Source: Gammaproteobacteria bacterium UBA7449 (GTDB taxonomy: Bacteria; Pseudomonadota; Gammaproteobacteria; Pseudomonadales; Pseudohongiellaceae). From it: a DNA stretch of 9,991 nt. Below, in pieces: positions 1-6,270 of the stretch (within the stretch, counting starts at the first letter, position 1; each line of letters begins with the position of its first letter). The translations under genes and the position numbers were made by a program. The DNA lies in NCBI GenBank assembly GCA_002477465.1, contig DLPV01000034.1, forward strand, positions 1 to 9,991, written 5' to 3'. The notes beneath the pieces were generated by a model. It ran no database searches. It was given only the letters and a program-made list of their open reading frames with translations, and was not told where the DNA came from.

Positions 1-95
1 CCAAAAAGAAAGCGGCAGAATTCGCGCGCCTCGGCACAGTCCACAAATCGTCGCCGTAGCCGCCAAATTCAGCCGCCTCTGTGAGCTAAATAGGT

Positions 96-101
96 TAGAA
101 T
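96..101 (+). promoter_or_regulatory. candidate -10 element upstream of ccmA
   Basis: TAGAAT at 96-101 differs from the sigma-70 -10 consensus TATAAT at one position. I see no convincing -35 hexamer 16-18 bases upstream, where the sequence is GC-rich (around 72-79). Transcription would start near 108, which would put the whole ccm cluster under this element. It would also place the TTG at 109 at or next to the mRNA end, one reason I prefer a later ccmA start. This is seen by eye only. Confidence 0.35.
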
Positions 102-150
102 TCCCGCTTTGCTTGGAGCAGAGCAGTCAATCTGCGGTAATCTTCGCGCC

Positions 151-837
151 ATGGTCGAACAAGCGGGTAAACCACACGAAAAGGATAGCGCGTCAGCTCC
201 CATGCTGGCGGCGACTGACCTCTATTGTGAGCGGGATGACCGCATCCTGTTTGAGAAGCTGAACTTTCAGCTGCAAGAGGGACAGGTGCTTCAGATTAAG
301 GGTGATAACGGCAGTGGTAAGACCACACTTCTGCGGATGTTGTGCGGACTTAATGACAGTTATGAGGGCGAGCTCAGCTGGTACGGGCAGCCAATGAGCG
401 AGTGTGCCGATGCATTTTATGACGCGCTGCTTTATATCGGTCATCGGGTGGGAGTGAACAAAATTCTGACGCCCAGGGAAAACCTGGCCTGGTCCTGCGG
501 TCTGCGCCGCCAGGTGCGTAACGATGAGATCGACAGCGCGTTGTTGAAGGTTGGATTGCGGGGATTTGAGGATTCTCAGTGCTTCACCCTCTCGGCTGGC
601 CAACACCAACGGGTGTCGCTAGCAAGGCTATTGGTCTCTGACGCCAGGCTGTGGGTACTGGATGAGCCGTTTACGACCCTGGATGTTACCGGTGTTGCGC
701 TATTGGAGAAGCTCATTCGGGACTATAGCAGCCAGGGTGGCGCGGTGTTGGTGACAACCCATCATCCTCTGTCTGTCAATGATCTCACCCAGCTCACTCT
801 GGGGCGTCGACCAGAGGCTGCTGAGAACTGGGCATGA
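151..837 (+). CDS. ccmA: heme export ABC transporter ATP-binding protein CcmA
   Basis: This is the cytoplasmic ATPase subunit of the CcmABCD complex. ATP hydrolysis releases holo-CcmE (heme-CcmE) from CcmC so that it can deliver heme to CcmF. With the start at 151 the protein has 228 residues. The Walker A motif GDNGSGKT is at 51-58, the ABC signature LSAGQHQR at 147-154, Walker B LWVLDEP at 167-173, and the switch histidine in TTHHP near 204. The start is uncertain. The frame is open back to a TTG at 109 (242 aa). The ATG at 202 gives 211 aa, closest to the roughly 207 aa of E. coli CcmA, and begins MLAATDLYCERD as family members do. However, its only ribosome-site-like sequence (AAGGAT, 181-186) lies 15 bases away. 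The ATG at 151 is a compromise. The stop overlaps the ccmB start (ATGA). Confidence 0.93.
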   Translation: MVEQAGKPHEKDSASAPMLAATDLYCERDDRILFEKLNFQLQEGQVLQIKGDNGSGKTTLLRMLCGLNDSYEGELSWYGQPMSECADAFYDALLYIGHRVGVNKILTPRENLAWSCGLRRQVRNDEIDSALLKVGLRGFEDSQCFTLSAGQHQRVSLARLLVSDARLWVLDEPFTTLDVTGVALLEKLIRDYSSQGGAVLVTTHHPLSVNDLTQLTLGRRPEAAENWA

Positions 838-1523
838 GCAAAGTTCAATCAACCTTGATCAAGGCTTTTGTATCGACTCTGCGCAGAGACCTGCTCATTG
901 CTTATAAAAAGAAGAACGACCTGTTCAACCCGTTCATGTTTTTTCTGATTGTTGCCACGCTGTTTCCTATCGGCATATCACCGGAACCAGAGAAGCTGAG
1001 TGAGATTTCTGCCGGCGTGCTGTGGATATCGGCGCTTTTGGCTGCGCTATTGGCTATGGACAACCTGTTCCGCGCAGACTACGAGGATGGTTCGCTGGAA
1101 CAGTTAATGCTGAGCCCACATCCTCTGTATTTCCTGGTGTTAGCCAAGAACATCGCCCACTGGTTGGTGAGTGGCCTGCCGGTGGTGCTGGTTTCGCCGT
1201 TGATTGCCTATATGTTGAGCCTGCCAGAAGGCGCCTATGTCACCCTGTTTCTGACACTTCTGCTCGGGACGCCGGTGCTGAGTTTGCTCGGTTCAATCGG
1301 GGTTGCCCTGACCGTGGGGCTGGGCAGTCGCGGCCTGGTTTTGGCGGTAATCACCTTGCCCATGAGTGTGCCGGTACTCATAGCCGGCACCTTGGCAGTA
1401 ACCCAGACTCAGAACGGGGCGGAATTGTCCGGCTTCCTGGCAATCATGGGAGCCATGTTGGTCGCTGCTTTAACCCTGGCGCCGCTGGCCTCCGCGGCGG
1501 CGCTACGGATAAGTGTAAACTGA
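834..1523 (+). CDS. ccmB: heme export ABC transporter permease CcmB
   Basis: CcmB is the inner-membrane permease-like partner of CcmA in the CcmABCD complex. At 229 residues it is close to the family length of about 220. It is strongly hydrophobic, with about six membrane segments (roughly 32-48, 57-76, 103-128, 131-153, 156-180 and 197-222). After the second segment it carries the conserved family stretch DYEDGSLEQL (82-91), and it ends in AALRISV, as CcmB proteins commonly do. The ATG overlaps the ccmA stop in ATGA, and GAGA at 823-826 sits 7 bases upstream, so translation is probably coupled to ccmA. It is followed by the largest non-coding gap inside the cluster. Confidence 0.95.
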   Translation: MSKVQSTLIKAFVSTLRRDLLIAYKKKNDLFNPFMFFLIVATLFPIGISPEPEKLSEISAGVLWISALLAALLAMDNLFRADYEDGSLEQLMLSPHPLYFLVLAKNIAHWLVSGLPVVLVSPLIAYMLSLPEGAYVTLFLTLLLGTPVLSLLGSIGVALTVGLGSRGLVLAVITLPMSVPVLIAGTLAVTQTQNGAELSGFLAIMGAMLVAALTLAPLASAAALRISVN

Positions 1524-1566
1524 CAGTGTGTAGTCCATTTGCCGGTTATCCGCGTAATTGCAATAG

Positions 1567-1581
1567 GTTACAATACGTAAC
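1567..1581. repeat. short inverted repeat in the ccmB-ccmC gap
   Basis: GTTAC (1567-1571) and GTAAC (1577-1581) form a perfect 5-bp inverted repeat around a 5-base spacer. Just upstream is an 8-bp palindrome, ATTGCAAT, at 1557-1564. A -10-like TACAAT (1569-1574) overlaps the repeat, with only a weak -35 (TTATCC, 1546-1551). It could be an operator or be chance. It does not match the FNR/ANR box (TTGAT-N4-ATCAA). Confidence 0.25.
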
Positions 1582-1601
1582 ACGGTCGTCTGTAGGCGGC
1601 A

Positions 1602-1610
1602 TGGTATATT
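1602..1610 (+). promoter_or_regulatory. candidate extended -10 promoter upstream of ccmC
   Basis: TGGTATATT at 1602-1610 fits an extended -10 (TGN followed by TATATT, one mismatch to TATAAT). Such elements can work without a good -35, and none is visible here. A start near 1617 would give a leader of about 20 bases before the ccmC GTG at 1638, containing its ribosome site. It would allow ccmC onward to be made independently of ccmAB. This is inference from sequence only. Confidence 0.35.
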
Positions 1611-1637
1611 GCTTTTTCAAAATGGACGGTGACACAA

Positions 1638-2381
1638 GTGGATTGGACCTGGTTCCATAAATGGGGCTCACCCAAGTGGTTTTACGAGCTCTCTGGCAAG
1701 TGGTTGCCTTGGTTGGTAGGGTCGATGGTCCTCTGTCTGACCGTAGGAATCGTATGGGCGCTCTTGTTCGTTCCCCAGGATTATCAGCAGGGGCTGACCA
1801 ACCGGATATTCTATGTCCACGTGCCGGTGGCGAGTATTTCCCTGGCATTCTTCCCGCTGATGGCGATCGCAGGCACGGTGTTTCTGGTCTGGCGCATGAA
1901 GCTGGCTGATGTGGTGGTCAAAGTGGCAGCACCTTTAGGTGCCTGGTTTACCGCACTGGCCCTCGCTTCCGGTTCGATCTGGGGTGTCGACACCTGGGGC
2001 ACATGGTGGATTTGGGATGGGCGCCTGACATCGCTGCTGCTGCAGTTTTTTCTGCTGCTAGGGGTGGTTTCCCTGCGTACCGCGCTGGAAGACTCAGAGG
2101 GCGCGGCGCGGGCCTGCGCGCTGCTGAGCATCGTGGGCTGCATCAATGTCGTGGTGATCAAATACTCAGTGGACTGGTGGAATACTCTGCATCAGCCCTC
2201 GACAGATTTTTCCATTGCCGCTGACCAGGCCAATGGGCCCGAGATCTGGGTGCCACTGGTATTTATGATCCTGGCCGTCTATCTGTTTTTTGCCATCAGC
2301 CTGATTCTTTCGACGCGCAACGAGATTTTGCAGCGGGAAAAACGTTCGCAATGGGTGATGGAACTGGTCAAACGCAGCTAA
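1638..2381 (+). CDS. ccmC: heme lyase/handling protein CcmC
   Basis: CcmC is an inner-membrane protein that presents heme through its WWD domain and catalyses its attachment to CcmE. It is needed even without CcmA and CcmB. With the GTG at 1638 it has 247 residues and six predicted membrane segments. The tryptophan-rich loop WGTWWIWDGRLTS lies at 120-132. The two axial-ligand histidines are His61 (FYVHVP) and His185 (WWNTLH), one position from E. coli His60 and His184. I chose GTG 1638 because GGTGA (1628-1632) is 5 bases upstream and the resulting start, MDWTWFHKWGSPKWFY, reads like Pseudomonas CcmC. GTG 1629 would add three residues. No in-frame ATG is available. The loop reads WDGRLTS where most CcmC proteins have WDARLTS, a mild substitution. 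Confidence 0.95.
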   Translation: MDWTWFHKWGSPKWFYELSGKWLPWLVGSMVLCLTVGIVWALLFVPQDYQQGLTNRIFYVHVPVASISLAFFPLMAIAGTVFLVWRMKLADVVVKVAAPLGAWFTALALASGSIWGVDTWGTWWIWDGRLTSLLLQFFLLLGVVSLRTALEDSEGAARACALLSIVGCINVVVIKYSVDWWNTLHQPSTDFSIAADQANGPEIWVPLVFMILAVYLFFAISLILSTRNEILQREKRSQWVMELVKRS

Positions 2382-2403
2382 GGCTGCTTGAGGTTTCGGA
2401 TTT

Positions 2404-2634
2404 ATGCAGTTCTCAAGCTTTCAGGAATTCATCCAGATGGGGGGCTATGCGTTCAACGTCTGGTCCGTGTACGGCATGTTTGCCGTTTTTCTCGCGGTGA
2501 ACTTGCTGGGGCCATTACGCAGAAACAAACAAATCATTCGCGAGCTCAAACGCCGTTATGAGCTCAATGCGCCAGCTCAGAGTGGCGCCAGCAGCGCTAA
2601 CAGTAGCGCGGAATCAGTTGGAGACAGTCAATGA
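2404..2634 (+). CDS. ccmD: heme exporter subunit CcmD
   Basis: CcmD is a small single-span membrane protein that stabilises the CcmC-CcmE interaction and helps CcmA and CcmB release holo-CcmE. It has 76 residues, at the long end for this family. The conserved N-terminal part, with MGGYAFNVWSVYG (12-24), leads into one membrane helix (about 22-36). A basic region follows (RRNKQIIRELKRRYEL, 39-54), then a Ser/Ala-rich tail of about 20 residues that looks disordered. The ATG at 2404 has GAGG at 2390-2393. The stop overlaps the ccmE start (ATGA), so the two are probably translationally coupled. Confidence 0.93.
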   Translation: MQFSSFQEFIQMGGYAFNVWSVYGMFAVFLAVNLLGPLRRNKQIIRELKRRYELNAPAQSGASSANSSAESVGDSQ

Positions 2635-3092
2635 GGCCTCATCGACGCAAGCGACTTGGAATTATTCTGTTTATAGCGACAGGGCTAAGTGTTGCAATCG
2701 GGCTGACGCTGTATGCCTTGAGTCAAAATATCGACCTCTTCTACACACCAACCCAGGTGGCGCAGGGTGAAGTGGCGGCAGGGCAGCGCATTCGAATCGG
2801 TGGCATGGTGCGGGAAGGGTCAGTGGTATCTGCAGACGACAGCCTGGCCGTCGAGTTTGTGGCAACCGATTATGTGCACGATGTGCCCATATTCCACGAG
2901 GGTATTCTCCCGGACCTTTTCAGGGAAGGGCAGGGCATCGTAGTCGAGGGTAGCCTGGACACGGCTGGAGTGTTTCAAGCGTCTCGAGTGCTGGCCAAGC
3001 ACGATGAAAACTACATGTCCCCAGAAGTGAAGGCAGCCCTGGATGCGGCTGGCGCTTCATCAGAAAGCCATCAAATGCAACCTGGCACTTAG
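2631..3092 (+). CDS. ccmE: periplasmic heme chaperone CcmE
   Basis: CcmE is a membrane-anchored periplasmic chaperone. It receives heme from CcmC through a covalent bond to a histidine and hands it to CcmF. The protein has 153 residues: a basic start (MRPHRRKR), a membrane anchor at about 9-30, then an OB-fold beta-barrel. Conserved sequences include the GILPDLFREGQ stretch (91-101) and KHDENYMSPEV (123-133). His124 corresponds to E. coli His130 (covalent heme attachment) and Tyr128 to Tyr134 (iron ligand). It is therefore the common HXXXY type, not the CXXXY variant of archaea and some bacteria. The ATG overlaps the ccmD stop, with GGAGA at 2620-2624 as ribosome site. Confidence 0.96.
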   Translation: MRPHRRKRLGIILFIATGLSVAIGLTLYALSQNIDLFYTPTQVAQGEVAAGQRIRIGGMVREGSVVSADDSLAVEFVATDYVHDVPIFHEGILPDLFREGQGIVVEGSLDTAGVFQASRVLAKHDENYMSPEVKAALDAAGASSESHQMQPGT

Positions 3093-3096
3093 GAGA
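3091..3096 (+). promoter_or_regulatory. strong ribosome binding site of ccmF
   Basis: AGGAGA at 3091-3096 overlaps the ccmE stop codon (TAG, 3090-3092) and lies 9 bases before the ccmF ATG at 3106. It is the best Shine-Dalgarno match in the cluster and fixes the ccmF start. Confidence 0.7.
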
Positions 3097-3105
3097 CTGA
3101 ATTAG

Positions 3106-5109
3106 ATGATACCTGAGCTGGGCTCATTCTCGCTTATTCTTGCGCTGTGCTTGAGTGTGCTACTCGGCACTTTACCAATTATTGGAGCGCACACCAATAA
3201 TCAGATATGGATGAATCTGGCGCGTCCACTCGCCGCTGGGATTTTCGTGTTTCTCGGTATTAGTATCTCAATTCTCGCCTATGCCTTCGTGACGGATGAC
3301 TTTTCCGTCTCGTTTGTAGCGCTACACTCTAATACGCTGTTACCCATGCGCTACAAGCTCACTGCGGTATGGGGTGGGCACGAAGGCTCATTCCTACTAT
3401 GGACCTTTATGCTAGCGGGCTGGATGCTCGCGGTTGGAATTTACAGCAAGAGTATGCCGCTGGAATTTGTTTCCAGAGTGCTGGGTGTGCTCGGAATTCT
3501 GATATTCAGCTATATCTTGTTCATGCTGGCCACCTCAAATCCTTTTGACCGCATCGTGCCGCTGCCGCCTGCTGACGGCGCCGATTTGAATTCAGCCTTG
3601 CAGGATTTTGGCTTCATTATCCATCCACCCACGCTGTATATGGGCTACGTCGGCTTCTCGGTGGTGTTTGCCTTTGCTATCGCAGCACTGCTGAGTGGTC
3701 GTATGGATGCGGCCTGGGCGCGCTGGTCCCGCCCCTGGGCGAATGTGTCCTGGGCAATCCTTACCATTGGTATCGCGCTGGGCAGCTGGTGGGCCTACTA
3801 CGAATTAGGCTGGGGCGGCTGGTGGGCCTGGGATCCGGTTGAAAACCCACCGTTGATCACCTGGCTGTTTGGTACAGCGCTCATCCACTCACTGGCAGTC
3901 ACGGAGAAACGTGGCGTGTTTAAGAGCTGGACTGTATTACTTGCGATCCTTGCATTCTCGGGGAGCTTGCTAGGCACCTTTATCACCCGATCTGGACTGC
4001 TGACCTCGGTACATGCGTTTGCCAGTGACCCGTCACGGGGGTTCTTCATACTCGGCATTCTTGGCATTGCGATTGGTGGTTCACTGTTGCTTTACGCTCT
4101 TCGCGCTCCTCTGATGAAGGCGGATTTTGGTTTCGACCTGACCTCTAGAGAGCTATTCCTGTTAGCAAATAATGTGATTCTGGTGGTATCCGCTGCCTCG
4201 GTATTCCTCGGCACTCTTTTTCCCATGGTGTATCAGGCGATTACGGATGATCTCATCAGCATCGGTCCGCCGTATTTCAACACCATTTTTGTGCCCTTGA
4301 TGATGCTGCTCTTTGTGTTCATTGGGATTGGACCCATGAGCAGATGGAAACGCACCTCAATTAGTTATCTGGTTGCACAGCTCAGCAAAGTATTGGCTGC
4401 CAGCATTGGTCTGGGCATATTGCTGCCATTGATCGTGCTGATGGAATTTTCCCTGGCAGCTACGGTCACCATGATTCTGGCCAGTTGGATTTTGCTCACT
4501 ATTGGGAAAGACATTAGCAGCAAGATTGCCAACAAACGATCCCTAGCCGCTGGCTTCAAGTCATTGAGCCTGAGCTACTATGGCATGCAGCTCGCCCATT
4601 TTGGCATTGCCTTGATGCTGGTCGGCGCCTCGCTCACGAGCTATTTTTCCGTGGAGAGAGGCGTCTTGCTGAGCCCGGGCGAATCCGTGGATTTGGGTGC
4701 TTATAATTTCACCCTGGAAGGTAGCAGCAGGATAGAGGGACCAAACTATGTGGGTGAAGAAGCTGAAATAACGGTCATGCGAGACGGTGATATGGTGACA
4801 GATCTCCACCCGGAGCGGCGCATTTATGTGGCAACTGGCACGCCCTCAACGGAGATGGCGATTGATGCGGGTTTTCTGCGCGATTTGTTTGTCACCCTGG
4901 GTGAGCAAAAGCCAGATGGCGCCTGGTCCATGACCATCTACGTCAAACCTTTTATACGCTGGATTTGGCTGGGAGCAATCTTCATGGCATTCGGCGGCAC
5001 CCTGGCAGCAGGTGACAAACGCTACCGGCGCCTCAGGGCCAGGCAACTGGAAAAAGCGAAACGCAGTGCTATTCTGTCGGCCAGTGGCGAATTACAAGCC
5101 GCCTCCTGA
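3106..5109 (+). CDS. ccmF: cytochrome c heme lyase CcmF
   Basis: CcmF is the large inner-membrane component of the holocytochrome c synthase. It takes heme from CcmE and, with CcmH and CcmI, joins it to the CXXCH cysteines of apocytochrome c. It has 667 residues, is highly hydrophobic with around fifteen membrane segments, and has a periplasmic domain at about 510-620. The histidines His173 (IIHPPTLYMG), His261 (ALIHSLAVTEKRG) and His303 (TSVHAFASDPSRG) carry the same numbers as in E. coli. His498 (QLAHFG) corresponds to E. coli His491. The WWD motif at 236-254 reads WGGWWAWDPVENPPLITWL. The usual form, as I recall it, is WGGWWFWDPVENASFMPWL, so the second half is unusual while both flanks look Pseudomonas-like. 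Its start is set by the strong AGGAGA site, and it follows ccmE by 13 bases. Confidence 0.97.
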   Translation: MIPELGSFSLILALCLSVLLGTLPIIGAHTNNQIWMNLARPLAAGIFVFLGISISILAYAFVTDDFSVSFVALHSNTLLPMRYKLTAVWGGHEGSFLLWTFMLAGWMLAVGIYSKSMPLEFVSRVLGVLGILIFSYILFMLATSNPFDRIVPLPPADGADLNSALQDFGFIIHPPTLYMGYVGFSVVFAFAIAALLSGRMDAAWARWSRPWANVSWAILTIGIALGSWWAYYELGWGGWWAWDPVENPPLITWLFGTALIHSLAVTEKRGVFKSWTVLLAILAFSGSLLGTFITRSGLLTSVHAFASDPSRGFFILGILGIAIGGSLLLYALRAPLMKADFGFDLTSRELFLLANNVILVVSAASVFLGTLFPMVYQAITDDLISIGPPYFNTIFVPLMMLLFVFIGIGPMSRWKRTSISYLVAQLSKVLAASIGLGILLPLIVLMEFSLAATVTMILASWILLTIGKDISSKIANKRSLAAGFKSLSLSYYGMQLAHFGIALMLVGASLTSYFSVERGVLLSPGESVDLGAYNFTLEGSSRIEGPNYVGEEAEITVMRDGDMVTDLHPERRIYVATGTPSTEMAIDAGFLRDLFVTLGEQKPDGAWSMTIYVKPFIRWIWLGAIFMAFGGTLAAGDKRYRRLRARQLEKAKRSAILSASGELQAAS

Positions 5110-5111
5110 TT

Positions 5112-5140
5112 CCCTTGTGGTTCTCATTTGTAAGCAAGGG
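5112..5140 (+). other. weak hairpin in the ccmF-ccmG gap
   Basis: CCCTTG (5112-5117) and CAAGGG (5135-5140) are perfect 6-bp complements separated by a 17-base loop, just after the ccmF stop. There is no run of T after the stem, so it does not look like an intrinsic terminator. It might mark an mRNA processing or stability point between ccmF and ccmG, or be chance. Confidence 0.2.
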
Positions 5141-5206
5141 TCGTGGCAAGATAGGTCGAGTTTGAAATGAACAGCATGAGTTTTAGAAAAACAGGAAGAA
5201 TTGGAA

Positions 5207-5743
5207 ATGGGTAGGGTCAAATATTTTTTCCCTGTGATTGGATTCTTCGCCCTGGCTCTTTTGCTGTGGCGAGGCCTGTATCTTGATCCCAAAGAATTGC
5301 CCTCTATGCTCATTGACAAGCCGATCCCGGCGTTTGAATTGAACACTGTCGATGGTGAGCCAGTAACGAATACGGATCTACCCGGCCAGGTTTTTCTTCT
5401 AAATGTCTGGGGCAGCTACTGTTTACCGTGCCTGGTTGAACATCCAACTTTCATGCGATTGTCAGAAGAGGGTGAGATTCCCGTGGTAGGTGTAAACTAC
5501 AAGGATGAGACCAATCTCGCGCAAGGGTGGCTGGAAACCAACGGCAATCCTTTCGCGTTCAGTATTGAAGACGGCAATGGTCGCTTCGGCATTGACCTTG
5601 GCGTGTATGGCGCGCCTGAGACTTACCTGGTCGATGCCAACGGCGTCATTCGCTATCGTCACGTTAGTGTGCTGGATGAAACGGTATGGGCCGAAGAATT
5701 TTTGCCGGCTATTGCCGAGCTGCGCGCGGAATCCGCTCAATGA
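5207..5743 (+). CDS. ccmG: thiol:disulfide interchange protein CcmG/DsbE
   Basis: CcmG is a membrane-anchored periplasmic thioredoxin-like reductant. It keeps the apocytochrome CXXCH cysteines, or the CcmH disulfide, reduced before heme ligation, and is itself reduced by DsbD/CcdA. With the ATG at 5207 it has 178 residues: an uncleaved anchor at about 5-22, then the thioredoxin fold. The active-site cysteines are Cys72 and Cys75 in GSYCLPC (69-75). The CcmG-type sequences GVNYKDE (95-101) and YGAPETYLVD (134-143, cis-proline 137) are both present. Tyrosine replaces the tryptophan that nearly always precedes the first cysteine. The ATG at 5207 is preferred over TTG 5201 because AGGAAG (5193-5198) lies 8 bases before it. 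A 97-base gap separates it from ccmF, and its stop overlaps the ccmH start. Confidence 0.94.
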   Translation: MGRVKYFFPVIGFFALALLLWRGLYLDPKELPSMLIDKPIPAFELNTVDGEPVTNTDLPGQVFLLNVWGSYCLPCLVEHPTFMRLSEEGEIPVVGVNYKDETNLAQGWLETNGNPFAFSIEDGNGRFGIDLGVYGAPETYLVDANGVIRYRHVSVLDETVWAEEFLPAIAELRAESAQ

Positions 5744-6246
5744 ATATACAGGCGGTCCGCTCGAAGGCGCCAGGACTCATGCGGTTATTCGGCGTGATTT
5801 GCATGTTGTTTGGCCTGCTGGGAGCAGGCGCATTGTCCGCTCAGGTAGATACCTTTGAGTTTGAAACGACTGAGCAACAGCAGCGATTTCGAAAGCTTTC
5901 GGACGAGCTGCGTTGCCCCATGTGTCAGAATACCAATCTGACTGGATCAAGCGGGGGAGTTGCCGAAGACCTGCGGCGTGAAATCCATCGCATGATTATG
6001 GATGGGATGACTGATCAGGAAATAGAGCAGTTTATGTTCGAGCGTTACGGCGATTTCATCTTTTATCGGCCTCGGCTCAGGCAGGAAACGCTGCTACTCT
6101 GGTTTGGCCCACTTGCTTTCCTTGCCATCGGTGGTTTTGTTGCGTTCTCCATCTCGCGCAGAGCGCGAAAGATCGATGAGGACGAAAAGGCTCTCGATTC
6201 GGCGCAGCAGGAAAAGCTGCAAGACCTACTCAACAGCAAGGGCTAG
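5740..6246 (+). CDS. ccmH: cytochrome c-type biogenesis protein CcmH
   Basis: CcmH is a periplasmic, membrane-anchored thiol protein that works with CcmG, CcmF and CcmI to prepare the apocytochrome for heme attachment. It has 168 residues. A signal peptide runs to about residue 34 (cleavage likely after ALSA). The hallmark LRCPMCQN follows, with Cys59 and Cys62, in a three-helix domain. A C-terminal membrane helix (about 114-138) and a charged cytoplasmic tail complete it. This is the short Pseudomonas-type CcmH. The TPR part fused to it in E. coli is a separate gene here (ccmI). The ATG at 5740 overlaps the ccmG stop (ATGA) and has GGAA at 5728-5731. An earlier in-frame ATG at 5686 lies inside ccmG and would put extra residues before the signal peptide, so I rejected it. 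Confidence 0.95.
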   Translation: MNIQAVRSKAPGLMRLFGVICMLFGLLGAGALSAQVDTFEFETTEQQQRFRKLSDELRCPMCQNTNLTGSSGGVAEDLRREIHRMIMDGMTDQEIEQFMFERYGDFIFYRPRLRQETLLLWFGPLAFLAIGGFVAFSISRRARKIDEDEKALDSAQQEKLQDLLNSKG

Positions 6247-6270
6247 TAAGCTCTCCTTGGGAATCTGATT

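Noticed and set aside
1..59. A plus-strand frame ending at TAG 57-59 (tail reads KKKAAEFARLGTVHKSSP) that could be the 3' end of an upstream gene.
   Set aside because: Only 18 codons are visible, the tail matches nothing I recognise, and two other forward frames and one reverse frame are also open across the same bases.
193..609. A 138-codon minus-strand open frame inside ccmA.
   Set aside because: It lies opposite clear CcmA coding sequence with all ABC motifs and has no recognisable domain, so it is a shadow frame.
1557..1581. Possible FNR/ANR binding site in the ccmB-ccmC gap.
   Set aside because: The palindromes there do not match TTGAT-N4-ATCAA.
1601..1660. A 19-codon plus-strand ORF (starting MVYCFFKMDGD) overlapping the ccmC start, considered as a leader peptide.
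   Set aside because: Its AGGCGG ribosome-site-like sequence ends one base before the ATG, too close to work, and nothing else suggests translation.
5162..5190. Possible promoter for ccmG (TTGAAA with a TAGAAA about 16 bases on).
   Set aside because: The -10 is weak (4 of 6) and the start would fall at the ccmG ribosome site, leaving no usable leader.
5167..5214. A 15-codon ORF (starting MNSMSFRK) ending just inside ccmG, considered as a coupling or leader peptide.
   Set aside because: It has no good ribosome site, no regulatory residue bias, and is short enough to occur by chance.
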